A DNA stretch of 64,000 bases from the NCBI RefSeq assembly GCF_030295765.1, contig NZ_AP027292.1:2046001-2110000 (forward strand). Reading direction: 5' to 3'. The notes under the pieces were generated by a model. The model saw nothing but the letters and a program-made list of their open reading frames with translations. It had not been told where the DNA came from and searched no databases. A program made the position numbers and the translations under genes. This document shows, piece after piece, positions 27,778-35,509 of this stretch; position 1 is the stretch's first letter; each line of letters begins with the position of its first letter. The stretch comes from Neptuniibacter halophilus (GTDB lineage Bacteria; Pseudomonadota; Gammaproteobacteria; Pseudomonadales; Balneatricaceae).

Positions 27778-29056
27778 GATTCAGATTAATGTGCCCAGTC
27801 TGGCCCGGGTCGAAGGCGAGGGTGCGTTGCACCTGAAAATCGAACAGGGCCGGATTGAGCAGTTGCAGTTTCGCATCTATGAACCTCCGCGGTTTTTCGA
27901 ACAGTTCATGCAGGGGCGTCACTACACTGAAGTGCCGGATATTGTCGCGCGGATCTGCGGTATCTGCCCGGTGGCCTATCAGGTCAGCGCGGTGAACGCG
28001 CTGGAGTCGCTGTTTGCGCTGGAGACGACACCCTGGATCAGTAATATGCGCCGCCTGCTTTACTGCGGTGAGTGGATTCAGAGCCACAGCCTGCATATCC
28101 ATCTGTTAGCCCTGCCAGACTATTTCGCGGAGGAAACTGTGCTCGGGCTGGCAGCTAAAGAGCCGGAGCTGGTGCGACGTGGCTTTGCGATACAGGAGGC
28201 GGGAAATCGGCTGATTCGTTTCCTCGGTGGGCGCTCGGTGCATCCGGTGGGTATTCAGGTGGGCGGTTTTCATCATGCGCCTGCGGTTTCTGAGGCCCGC
28301 TCCCTGCTGAGTTTTCTTGAAGATACATTACCTCAGGCAGAAGCCTTACTGGAGTATCTGGCCGGGATGGCGTTGCCGGAGCAGAATCAGGCATTTACGT
28401 CTGTGACGCTGGCGCATCAGGAATACCCGATTGAACAGGGCGAACTGATCAGCTCGACCGGACTCAGGCTACAACCCGAGCAGTATGAATCTCACTTTAA
28501 AGAGCTGCAGAGCCCTCATTCCACCGCGCTCTGGAGCCTGCTCGACGGACAGGATTATCTGGTCGGCCCGCTGGCGCGGCTGAACCTGAATCAGGCGGTG
28601 CTGCCTGCCTTTTTACAGCGCCATCTGCAGCGTCTGGGCAATCCGTTTCCGAGTCAGAATATGTTCCACAGTATGCTTGCCCGCGGGGTCGAGATCTGTC
28701 TGGCGTTGTATGAGGCGATCACTATTCTGCGGGAGTATCAGCCGGACACCCCGGCGCTGGAACTGCAGGTCAAAGCGGGGGTTGGCTGTGGCTGGAGCGA
28801 AGCGCCACGAGGGCTCCTGTGGCACCGTTACCGGGTGGATTCTGAGGGGTTGATTCAGGAAGCGAAAATAGTGCCGCCGACCAGTCAGAATCAGGCGCGG
28901 ATCGAGCAGGATCTGCGTCATTCGCTGCATCAGTTTGGCCTGGATCATTCAACTGAAGCATTGCGCCTGCATAGTGAGAAGGTGATCCGTAACTATGATC
29001 CCTGTATCTCCTGTGCAACTCACTTCCTTAAGATGAGCGTGGAACGTCAGGGATGA
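27764..29056 (+). CDS. hydA: [NiFe] hydrogenase large (catalytic) subunit (HydA-like)
   Basis: Catalytic subunit with the Ni-Fe site. N-terminal motif RICGIC is at 63-68, with metal ligands C65 and C68. C-terminal motif DPCISCATH has C414 and C417, ending at H420. A tail of 10 residues (FLKMSVERQG) follows, the part normally removed by a protease after Ni insertion. All four Cys ligands are present, so it should be active once matured. The ATG at 27764 has GGGAGG 5 bases upstream. At 430 residues it fits group 3b. No hyp maturation genes are in the window. Confidence 0.92.
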   Translation: MTRRKIQINVPSLARVEGEGALHLKIEQGRIEQLQFRIYEPPRFFEQFMQGRHYTEVPDIVARICGICPVAYQVSAVNALESLFALETTPWISNMRRLLYCGEWIQSHSLHIHLLALPDYFAEETVLGLAAKEPELVRRGFAIQEAGNRLIRFLGGRSVHPVGIQVGGFHHAPAVSEARSLLSFLEDTLPQAEALLEYLAGMALPEQNQAFTSVTLAHQEYPIEQGELISSTGLRLQPEQYESHFKELQSPHSTALWSLLDGQDYLVGPLARLNLNQAVLPAFLQRHLQRLGNPFPSQNMFHSMLARGVEICLALYEAITILREYQPDTPALELQVKAGVGCGWSEAPRGLLWHRYRVDSEGLIQEAKIVPPTSQNQARIEQDLRHSLHQFGLDHSTEALRLHSEKVIRNYDPCISCATHFLKMSVERQG

Positions 29057-29526
29057 GCCGGCAGAGACAGGGAATACTGGCGCTGGGCTCACACCATGGT
29101 GATGATCAGATCGGCTGGTCGTTGCTGGAGCAGTTGCCTCCTGAGTCCGTGCCGGAAGGGGTTGAGCTGGAGTGGATCAACAGTCCCGGACTGGAGCTGT
29201 TTAACTGTCTGCAAACCTATTCAAAACTGTTACTGGTGGATGCAGCCGAGATGGGGGAGAAGCCGGGCGCAGCGCGTTTTTATCCGACCCCGTCGATTCT
29301 GACGGAGGCGCCTGAGCGGGAGCTCAGCAGTCATTCACTGAGCCTTAAGCAGGCGCTGGAACTGTTACAGGCGCTGCAGATTCAGCCTCCGCAGCTCGCG
29401 CTGTATCTGATCCAGCCGCAAATGATGCAGCCGATGCAGCCACTGTCAGCGACTCTGCAGGCGCGTTTTCCGGCGTTACTTGTTGATTTTAATCAACGGC
29501 TGAACCATTATTTTGCGGTGCAATAA
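29053..29526 (+). CDS. Hydrogenase maturation protease (HycI/HybD family)
   Basis: 157 residues of the M52 peptidase family that cleaves the C-terminal tail of the large subunit after Ni insertion. It shows ILALGSHHGDDQIGW (first metal-binding acid), LLLVDAAEMG (second) and SSHSLSLKQALELL (His), the expected three positions. It overlaps the hydA stop in an ATGA, so it is coupled to its probable substrate. Its C-terminal third (QPQMMQPMQPL) is poorly conserved in my view. Confidence 0.85.
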   Translation: MSRQRQGILALGSHHGDDQIGWSLLEQLPPESVPEGVELEWINSPGLELFNCLQTYSKLLLVDAAEMGEKPGAARFYPTPSILTEAPERELSSHSLSLKQALELLQALQIQPPQLALYLIQPQMMQPMQPLSATLQARFPALLVDFNQRLNHYFAVQ

Positions 29527-29541
29527 AAAGGAAATCGTTTA

Positions 29542-29853
29542 GTGTATAAACTCAGTTTCTTTGTTCCGGATGAGAACCTTGAAGCGGTGAAAGCGGCGGT
29601 ATTTGCCAGCGGTGCCGGGAAAATCGGCCTGTATGATCACTGTTGCTGGCAGGTTAAAGGACTAGGGCAGTTTCGACCGCTACCCGGCAGCGACCCCCAT
29701 ATCGGGGCGCAGGGGCAGGTAGAACAGGTCGAAGAGTGGAAGGTGGAGCTGGTCTGTGACGATCAACTGATCCGGCAGGCAGTGGCAGCGATGAAGCAGG
29801 CACACCCCTACGAAGAACCCGCATATGAGGTCTGGAAGCTGGAAGATATTTGA
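29542..29853 (+). CDS. Small NIF3/CutA-like protein (YqfO-type domain)
   Basis: 103 residues. Start [32 protein letters not shown], then a middle with [12 protein letters not shown] and an end [18 protein letters not shown]. This is the ferredoxin-like insert domain of NIF3/YqfO proteins, standing alone as in many gammaproteobacteria. Function is unknown; the fold resembles PII/CutA small-molecule sensors. It starts at a GTG with AAGGA 8 bases upstream. It lies between the hydrogenase protease (15-base gap) and the ATPase B subunit, whose GTG start is 38 bases further on. Confidence 0.8.
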   Translation: MYKLSFFVPDENLEAVKAAVFASGAGKIGLYDHCCWQVKGLGQFRPLPGSDPHIGAQGQVEQVEEWKVELVCDDQLIRQAVAAMKQAHPYEEPAYEVWKLEDI

Positions 29854-29891
29854 TCCTGGCAGATTGCCCGGAAAGGGAAAGGGAGAGTCAA

Positions 29892-31265
29892 GTGACACAG
29901 TTGCTGGTGCGGTACTCAAGGATTCTGGAAATTGTCGGTGATATTGTAAAAGTACAGGTGCCCCTCTCCGGGGAAGGCACGTCGCTGATCTGCTTCGGTG
30001 ATCTGGCTCTGATTGAAAATGAGGAGAATCAGGCCCAGCGCTCAGCACTGGCTCAGGTGATCATGCTCGACCGGGAGGAGGTTTCATTACAGGTCTTTAA
30101 CGGTACCAAAGGCCTCTCCACCCACTCTGTGGTTCGTTTTCTGGGTCGCTCGATGGAAGTGACCTTCTCTCCGAATATTCTGGGGCGCTCATTTTCCGGT
30201 ACGGGACGCGCCATCGATGGCGGCCCCGCGCTGATCGAAGAGCCCAAAATCGAAATCGATGGCCCTACCGTTAATCCTGCCCGACGGGTACTGGCTTCAC
30301 ATATGATCCGCACCGATGTGCCGATGATTGATGTTTTCAACTGTCTGGTTGAAAGCCAGAAAATACCCGTTTTCTCCGTTGCCGGAGAGCCCTATAACCA
30401 GTTGCTGGCCCAGATCGGCACCCATGCCGACGCCGATGTGGTGGTGTTTGGCGGGATCGGTCTGGTATTTGATGACTACCACTATTTCCGTCAGGCCTTT
30501 GAAGAAGCCGGTGTGCTGGCGCGTACCGTGATGTTTGTCCATCAGGGGTCAGATCCGACGGTAGAAGGGTTGCTGGTGCCGGACATGGCACTGGCGGTAG
30601 CCGAGCGCTTTGCCGTGGAAGAGGGTAAGCGTGTACTGGTGCTGCTCACCGATATGACCGCTTACGCCGACGCTCTGAAAGAGGTTGGTATTTCAATGGA
30701 ACATGTGCCCTCTAACCGGGGCTATATCGGCGATCTGTATTCTCAGTTGGCGCGACGTTACGAGAAGGCCTGTGATTATAAAGGCGCGGGCTCGGTGACT
30801 ATCCTCTCAGTGACAACAATGCCGGGGGATGATGTGACCCACCCGGTGCCGGATAACACCGGTTATATCACGGAAGGGCAGTTCTACCTGCATGATGGAG
30901 TCATCGATCCCTTTGGTTCCCTGTCCCGTCTGAAGCAGCATGTGATCGGCAAAGTGACCCGTGAGGATCATAGCCAGATTATGAATACCATGGTGCGTTT
31001 CTATGCTGAATCTCAGGATGCAGCGCAGAAACAGGCGATGTCATTTGAGCTGAGTGAATATGATGAGCGGCTGCTTAAGTTCGGCCTGTTGTTTCGCAAA
31101 CGGTTTATGGATATCAGTGTCACCATGCCACTGGAACAGGCGCTGGATCTCTGCTGGCAGACACTGGGCGAATGTTTTGCCGCCCACGAACTGCTGATGA
31201 AACAGGGGCTGGTGGATAAATATTTCCCACAGACAACGTCAGCTTCTGCCGCGGTTGAGGATTAA
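29892..31265 (+). CDS. ntpB: V-type ATPase subunit B
   Basis: Non-catalytic nucleotide-binding subunit of the V1 head. It has the A/B-type beta-barrel start [20 protein letters not shown], then [20 protein letters not shown] and PIFS-like [17 protein letters not shown] where the catalytic subunit has its P-loop. [25 protein letters not shown] and [22 protein letters not shown] are conserved B-subunit motifs. The GTG at 29892 has GGGAGA 6 bases upstream, giving 457 residues. A TTG at 29850 overlaps the previous stop but has no ribosome site. It opens the ATPase operon. Confidence 0.93.
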   Translation: MTQLLVRYSRILEIVGDIVKVQVPLSGEGTSLICFGDLALIENEENQAQRSALAQVIMLDREEVSLQVFNGTKGLSTHSVVRFLGRSMEVTFSPNILGRSFSGTGRAIDGGPALIEEPKIEIDGPTVNPARRVLASHMIRTDVPMIDVFNCLVESQKIPVFSVAGEPYNQLLAQIGTHADADVVVFGGIGLVFDDYHYFRQAFEEAGVLARTVMFVHQGSDPTVEGLLVPDMALAVAERFAVEEGKRVLVLLTDMTAYADALKEVGISMEHVPSNRGYIGDLYSQLARRYEKACDYKGAGSVTILSVTTMPGDDVTHPVPDNTGYITEGQFYLHDGVIDPFGSLSRLKQHVIGKVTREDHSQIMNTMVRFYAESQDAAQKQAMSFELSEYDERLLKFGLLFRKRFMDISVTMPLEQALDLCWQTLGECFAAHELLMKQGLVDKYFPQTTSASAAVED

Positions 31266-31268
31266 GCT

Positions 31269-31895
31269 GTGGCGAAGTTAGCGCTGAATAAAACCACGCT
31301 GAATCGTGAAAGCCGCCGGCTCAAGTCGTTCCGGCAGTTTGTTCCGGCGCTGGAGTTGAAACGCAAACAACTGATGTCGGCCCGCGAGGATACCCGCAAG
31401 CGGTTACTCGACTGTCAGGCGCAGTTACAGCAGTCAGAGGCCCGGGTAGCGGAACAACTACCGATGCTGGCATCGGCCGGGCTGGAGCTTTCCGGTTTGC
31501 TGCAGGTGGAAAAATTACAGATCAACTATGTCAATCTGGTGGGGCTGGAACTGCCGGAACTGGGTGAGCTGAGGTTACAGCGGGCCGAGTATTCCCGGCT
31601 GCTTCTGCCGCACTGGGTTGATGCGCTGCTCAGTTTGCAGTCGGATGCACTGCGGGCCGAAGTGGAGATTCGGGTATTGCAGCAGCGGCTGGAGATGCTG
31701 GAACAGGGTCTGCAGAAAACCACTCAGCGGCTTAATCTGTTCGATAAGGTGCTGATTCCTGAGGCGCAACGCAATATCCGTAAGATTCAGATCGCCCTGT
31801 CGGATGCCGAGCGGGCGGGTGTGGTCCGCGCCAAAATTGCCAAGGGTAAGCGGGCACGTATCGCCGCAGCACGGTCATTGGGAGCGGCGTTATGA
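31269..31895 (+). CDS. ntpD: V-type ATPase subunit D (central stalk)
   Basis: 208 residues, largely two long helices that form the rotor coiled coil of V1. N-terminal LALNKTTLNRESRRLKSFRQFVPALELKRKQL is the family signature, and the C-terminal FDKVLIPEAQRNIRKIQIALSDAER matches the second helix. It starts at a GTG, 3 bases after ntpB, with GAGG inside the end of ntpB. It overlaps ntpI in an ATGA. Confidence 0.92.
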   Translation: MAKLALNKTTLNRESRRLKSFRQFVPALELKRKQLMSAREDTRKRLLDCQAQLQQSEARVAEQLPMLASAGLELSGLLQVEKLQINYVNLVGLELPELGELRLQRAEYSRLLLPHWVDALLSLQSDALRAEVEIRVLQQRLEMLEQGLQKTTQRLNLFDKVLIPEAQRNIRKIQIALSDAERAGVVRAKIAKGKRARIAAARSLGAAL

Positions 31896-33679
31896 GTATT
31901 CGTCCGCTGCTGAAAGCGACCCTGATCGGACTCAGTGAAGAGAAAGTACAGATTCTCGATCAGCTTCAGGCTCTGGGGCTGATGCACATCATTCCATTGC
32001 GTCAGGCTAAACCGCAGAAGTCCACCACCACGGCACAGCATGAGGTCAGTCCGGAGCAACTGCGCGGTGCGCTGCACTATCTGCTGAATGCCCGGATAAA
32101 ACGCCGTCAGGTGCTCAGCGAACGCCATTTTGATCTGCCTCAGGTGGTCGATGACGCGGAACAGAACCGCTCACGCCGGCTTGCGCTGGTGGAGCGCCGT
32201 GATTTTCTGCAGAAGCGCATCAAAGACCTTCAGCCCTGGGGGAGTTTTAACCTGCCCGGCGAAAACGGGCTCTATGGCCAGCGGCTCTGGTTTTATCTGG
32301 TGCCCAACTACAAGATGAAAGAGGTGCTGCAGAGTGACCTGATCTGGCAACAGGTTTATCGGGATAACCGGTACAGTTATGTCGCTGTGATCTCTGAACA
32401 GGAGCCAGGTCTGAATGCCATGCCGGTGGTGCGCACCCATACCGGCGCGGTTCCCCTGACCGAGCTGCAGCGTGAACTGGAAGATATCGAAGTTGAGCTC
32501 GAGACCGTCGAAGCTGAGCGCGAGGGTCTGACTCGCTGGATCTACCTGTTGCAGCGCTCTATCGCCGGCACTGAAGACAATGCCCAACTGGCAGAGGTCG
32601 CCGATCAGACTCTGGACCGGGAACAGATTTTTGCCCTGCAGGGCTGGTTTGCAGCCGATCAGCGCGAGGCACTGGAAGCGTTTGCAGATCAGCATGAGAT
32701 GGCCTTGCTGATAGAGCAGGTGCAGCCTGATGAGCTGCCGCCGACCCTGTTGGATAACCCGACAGCGCTGGCGGGCGGGGAAGAGGTGGTGCAGTTTTTC
32801 CAGATGCCGGGATATCGAAGCTGGGATCCTTCGCGGGTGGTGTTTTTCTCCTTTGTTTCGTTTTTTGCCCTGATTATGTCCGATGCCGGTTACTCTCTGC
32901 TGCTGGCGGCGATTCTGATCTTCTACTGGCAGCGTATGGGGTACAGCCAGAGCGGTGTGCGCCTGCGTGCGCTGGGCGCGGCGCTGGCGGGTGCCGGGCT
33001 GATCTGGGGTGTGTTGGTGGGCAGTTACTTCGGCGCCGGGCCACCGGTTGAATGGCTTGGCAGTCTGAAGCTCATGGATCTGAACGATTTCGACAGCATG
33101 ATGCTGCTGTCGATCTGTATCGGCGCAGGTCATCTGATTCTGGGTAATCTGATGATGGCCTGGGTACGCCGGCGGCGTATTCAGGCACTGGCCTCAGTGG
33201 GCTGGGCGTTCGCGGTGCTGGTGGCATTGCTGGGCTGGATCTGGGGTTTCAGTACGCTGCACTGGGTGCTGTTTGCAGCCGGTCTGGGGATGGTGCTGCT
33301 GTTTTCCAGTGAGCGCAGCGACTGGGGCTGGCGGCGTCTGCTCGATGGACTCCTCGGTCTGAGTGGAGTGAGTAAAATTTTTGGTGATGTGCTGAGCTAC
33401 CTGCGCCTGTTCGCGCTGGGGCTGGCGAGTGCCTCACTGGCGATGACTTTTAATCAACTGGCACTGGATGTGGCTGCCGCGCTACCGGCGATCGGTCTGT
33501 TATTTAAGGTGCTGATTCTGCTGCTGGGTCATCTGCTGAATTTTGTGCTGACCGTGATCAGTGGGGTGATCCACGGACTGCGCTTAAACCTGATTGAATT
33601 TTATAACTGGAGTCTGGCTGATGAGGGCTATGCCTTTGCGCCATTTGCTAAACGGGAGGTTTCACCTTGGATAACCTGA
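31892..33679 (+). CDS. ntpI: V-type ATPase subunit I (subunit a, membrane stator)
   Basis: 595 residues. The cytosolic N-terminal half has coiled-coil segments (LTELQRELEDIEVELETVEAERE). About seven or eight membrane helices fill the C-terminal half from residue 315. The motif ILSYLRLFALGLASASLAMTFN (here VLSYLRLFALGL) carries the essential Arg that faces the ion site of the rotor ring. IMSDAGYSLLLAAILI and FVLTVISGVIHGLRLNLIEF are typical. It overlaps ntpD and ntpK. Confidence 0.93.
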   Translation: MSIRPLLKATLIGLSEEKVQILDQLQALGLMHIIPLRQAKPQKSTTTAQHEVSPEQLRGALHYLLNARIKRRQVLSERHFDLPQVVDDAEQNRSRRLALVERRDFLQKRIKDLQPWGSFNLPGENGLYGQRLWFYLVPNYKMKEVLQSDLIWQQVYRDNRYSYVAVISEQEPGLNAMPVVRTHTGAVPLTELQRELEDIEVELETVEAEREGLTRWIYLLQRSIAGTEDNAQLAEVADQTLDREQIFALQGWFAADQREALEAFADQHEMALLIEQVQPDELPPTLLDNPTALAGGEEVVQFFQMPGYRSWDPSRVVFFSFVSFFALIMSDAGYSLLLAAILIFYWQRMGYSQSGVRLRALGAALAGAGLIWGVLVGSYFGAGPPVEWLGSLKLMDLNDFDSMMLLSICIGAGHLILGNLMMAWVRRRRIQALASVGWAFAVLVALLGWIWGFSTLHWVLFAAGLGMVLLFSSERSDWGWRRLLDGLLGLSGVSKIFGDVLSYLRLFALGLASASLAMTFNQLALDVAAALPAIGLLFKVLILLLGHLLNFVLTVISGVIHGLRLNLIEFYNWSLADEGYAFAPFAKREVSPWIT

Positions 33680-34113
33680 TTATGGCCCTGGGATGGGCGG
33701 GCCTTTACGGGCCTATGGCGCTGGGCGCAATCGGCAGTATGATCGGCTGTGCTCAGGCGGGGCAGGCAGCCTGTGGCGCGTTGCTGGAAACCGAAACCGG
33801 TCATGGGCGTTACATCGGTATCGCCGCGATGCCTTCGTCCCAGTCGATCTACGGCATTGTGGTGATGTTTGCGCTGAACCGGGAGATTACACCGGAAAAT
33901 GCGCCGGGCCTGGCTGCAATAGGCTTGCTCTGTGGTCTGGCGCTGTTGTTCAGTGCTGCCTGGCAGGGGCGTTGCTGTGCTTCGGCAATCAATGTTTCCA
34001 AAATCCGTCCGGAGATTTTTGGTATGTCTCTGGCACCGGCTGCGATTGTTGAAGGGTTTGCGGTGTTTGCGTTTATCTTTGCTCTGGTCATCAGTGCCGG
34101 TGTGCCAGCCTAG
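33667..34113 (+). CDS. ntpK: V-type ATPase subunit K (rotor ring, c-type), probable Na+ site
   Basis: 148 residues with four membrane helices, a duplicated hairpin. The ion-binding Glu is E129 in TM4 (AAIVEGFAVFAF). TM2 has PSSQ with S58 and Q59, and TM3 has WQG with Q100. These align with T64, Q65, Q110 and E139, which bind Na+ in Enterococcus hirae NtpK; I aligned them by eye. The start is TTG at 33667 with GGAGG 7 bases upstream, inside the end of ntpI. The gap to ntpE is 20 bases. Confidence 0.92.
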   Translation: MDNLIMALGWAGLYGPMALGAIGSMIGCAQAGQAACGALLETETGHGRYIGIAAMPSSQSIYGIVVMFALNREITPENAPGLAAIGLLCGLALLFSAAWQGRCCASAINVSKIRPEIFGMSLAPAAIVEGFAVFAFIFALVISAGVPA

Positions 34114-34133
34114 TCAGAAAGGGGGAGGGTGTG

Positions 34134-34817
34134 ATGTCCAGTGAACAGAATAGCCATGCCTCATCCGGTGTCGAAGCGCTGATTGATAAGCTGCGTCAGC
34201 AGGGTGTGGAGAAGGGTCAGCAGGATGCGGCCAAACTGGTAGAAGAGGCGGAGCACCGTGCCGACTGGTTACTTTCGCAGGCGCGACAGGAAGCGGAGCA
34301 GATTGTCAGCCGGGCGAAACGGGAAGCGGGCCAACTGCGTCAGGCCGGTGAAGATGCGTTACGTATCGCCGCCCGGGATATGCATCTGGAAGTGCGTGAA
34401 ACCCTGTCCCACTCCTTTACCGATCAGGTGGAAAGGCTGGTGGCCTCGCAGATGGATAATCAGGCGTTTATGCGTGAGCTGATTATGGCGCTGGTGAGTA
34501 AAGCCAGTCGCGATCAGGGAATCAGTCAGGCGAAGCAGATTGAACTGTTGCTGCCGGAAGACTTTATCGGTCTCGATGAGCTGCGGCGCAACCCGAAGGA
34601 GTACCGTGAGGGTAAGCTGAGTCAGTTTGTGCAGTCGCTGGCAGCCGAGCAGATGCGTGATGGTATCGAGTTTGAGCTCTACGAGGGTAAGGGCATCCGG
34701 GTGCGCCTGAGTGGTGAAGAGGTGGAGGTTGATCTGAGCAGTGAGGCCGTAGCGAAACTGCTGCTGAAACACCTGCAACCGCGTTTCCGGGCCATTATTG
34801 AGGGAGTGATCCGCTAG
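34134..34817 (+). CDS. ntpE: V-type ATPase subunit E (peripheral stalk)
   Basis: About 227 residues. The N-terminal half is a charged helix (ALIDKLRQQGVEKGQQDAAK, then AEHRADWLLSQARQEAEQIV), the stalk coiled coil. The C-terminal half is the globular head that contacts subunit B. The ATG at 34134 lies 5 bases after a purine-rich GGGGGAGGG; the GTG just before it is too close. It overlaps the next gene by one base at TAGTG. Confidence 0.85.
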   Translation: MSSEQNSHASSGVEALIDKLRQQGVEKGQQDAAKLVEEAEHRADWLLSQARQEAEQIVSRAKREAGQLRQAGEDALRIAARDMHLEVRETLSHSFTDQVERLVASQMDNQAFMRELIMALVSKASRDQGISQAKQIELLLPEDFIGLDELRRNPKEYREGKLSQFVQSLAAEQMRDGIEFELYEGKGIRVRLSGEEVEVDLSSEAVAKLLLKHLQPRFRAIIEGVIR

Positions 34818-35509
34818 TGTCGGATTATTATACCCTGATCACCGCGCTGCCCTGGCTGCCGGAATTGAGCCAGTGCCGGCAACTGCCGCTGTCGCGGATC
34901 GCGCTGGAGCGCCGCCTGAGTATGCTCACGGATAGCGATGCTGAGCAACTGGCGGTTGTGGAGCAGCTTTACCATCCCGCAGAGCAAACGCTGCTGCAGA
35001 TGACCGATCCGGATCTGGTGCGGCAGTGGCAGAATCAACTGGCAGGGCTGACGTCGCCGGTACTGCGGCAGCGGGTTATCTACCAGATGGAGTTACGTAC
35101 TCTGCTGGCGGCCCTGCGCAGTCGTGCGGCAGGTCTGGAAAACCCTCAGCAGTTTCATGGAGTCGGGCGCTGGCTGCCGCGGATTCGCAAACACTGGTTT
35201 GAGCCGGATTTTTCCCTGCAGCAGTTATGCCCGGAACTGGAGCAGATTCAGCGTTTGCTGGAGAAGGATGAGCCGCTGCGCCTGCAGCGCTATCTGGATC
35301 AGTGCCTGTGGCAGGATCTGGCCCGTACCGAACATCAGTTTACTTTTCAGTTTGAAGCGCTGGCCTGTTTTGTGCTGCGTTGGGGAATCGCTGAACGCAG
35401 TCTGGCCTATAACAGCCGTCAGGCACTTGAATCTTTTAACCGGAGCACCGCTCAGTTGTTGCGCGGATGCGGTCTTGAGAAGCAGTTAATACAGGGGGTT
35501 GGCCAGTGA
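34817..35509 (+). CDS. V-type ATPase C-like subunit (DUF2764 family)
   Basis: 230 residues, all-helical by eye. It starts MSDYYTLITALPWLPELSQC and contains WLPRIRKHWFEPDFSLQQLCPEL and FEALACFVLRWGIAERS. This fits DUF2764, found between subunits E and A in chlamydial, Bacteroidetes and spirochaete V-ATPase operons and thought to replace subunit C. The GTG start overlaps the ntpE stop, and its end overlaps the ntpA start. The family call rests on position and general likeness. Confidence 0.75.
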   Translation: MSDYYTLITALPWLPELSQCRQLPLSRIALERRLSMLTDSDAEQLAVVEQLYHPAEQTLLQMTDPDLVRQWQNQLAGLTSPVLRQRVIYQMELRTLLAALRSRAAGLENPQQFHGVGRWLPRIRKHWFEPDFSLQQLCPELEQIQRLLEKDEPLRLQRYLDQCLWQDLARTEHQFTFQFEALACFVLRWGIAERSLAYNSRQALESFNRSTAQLLRGCGLEKQLIQGVGQ

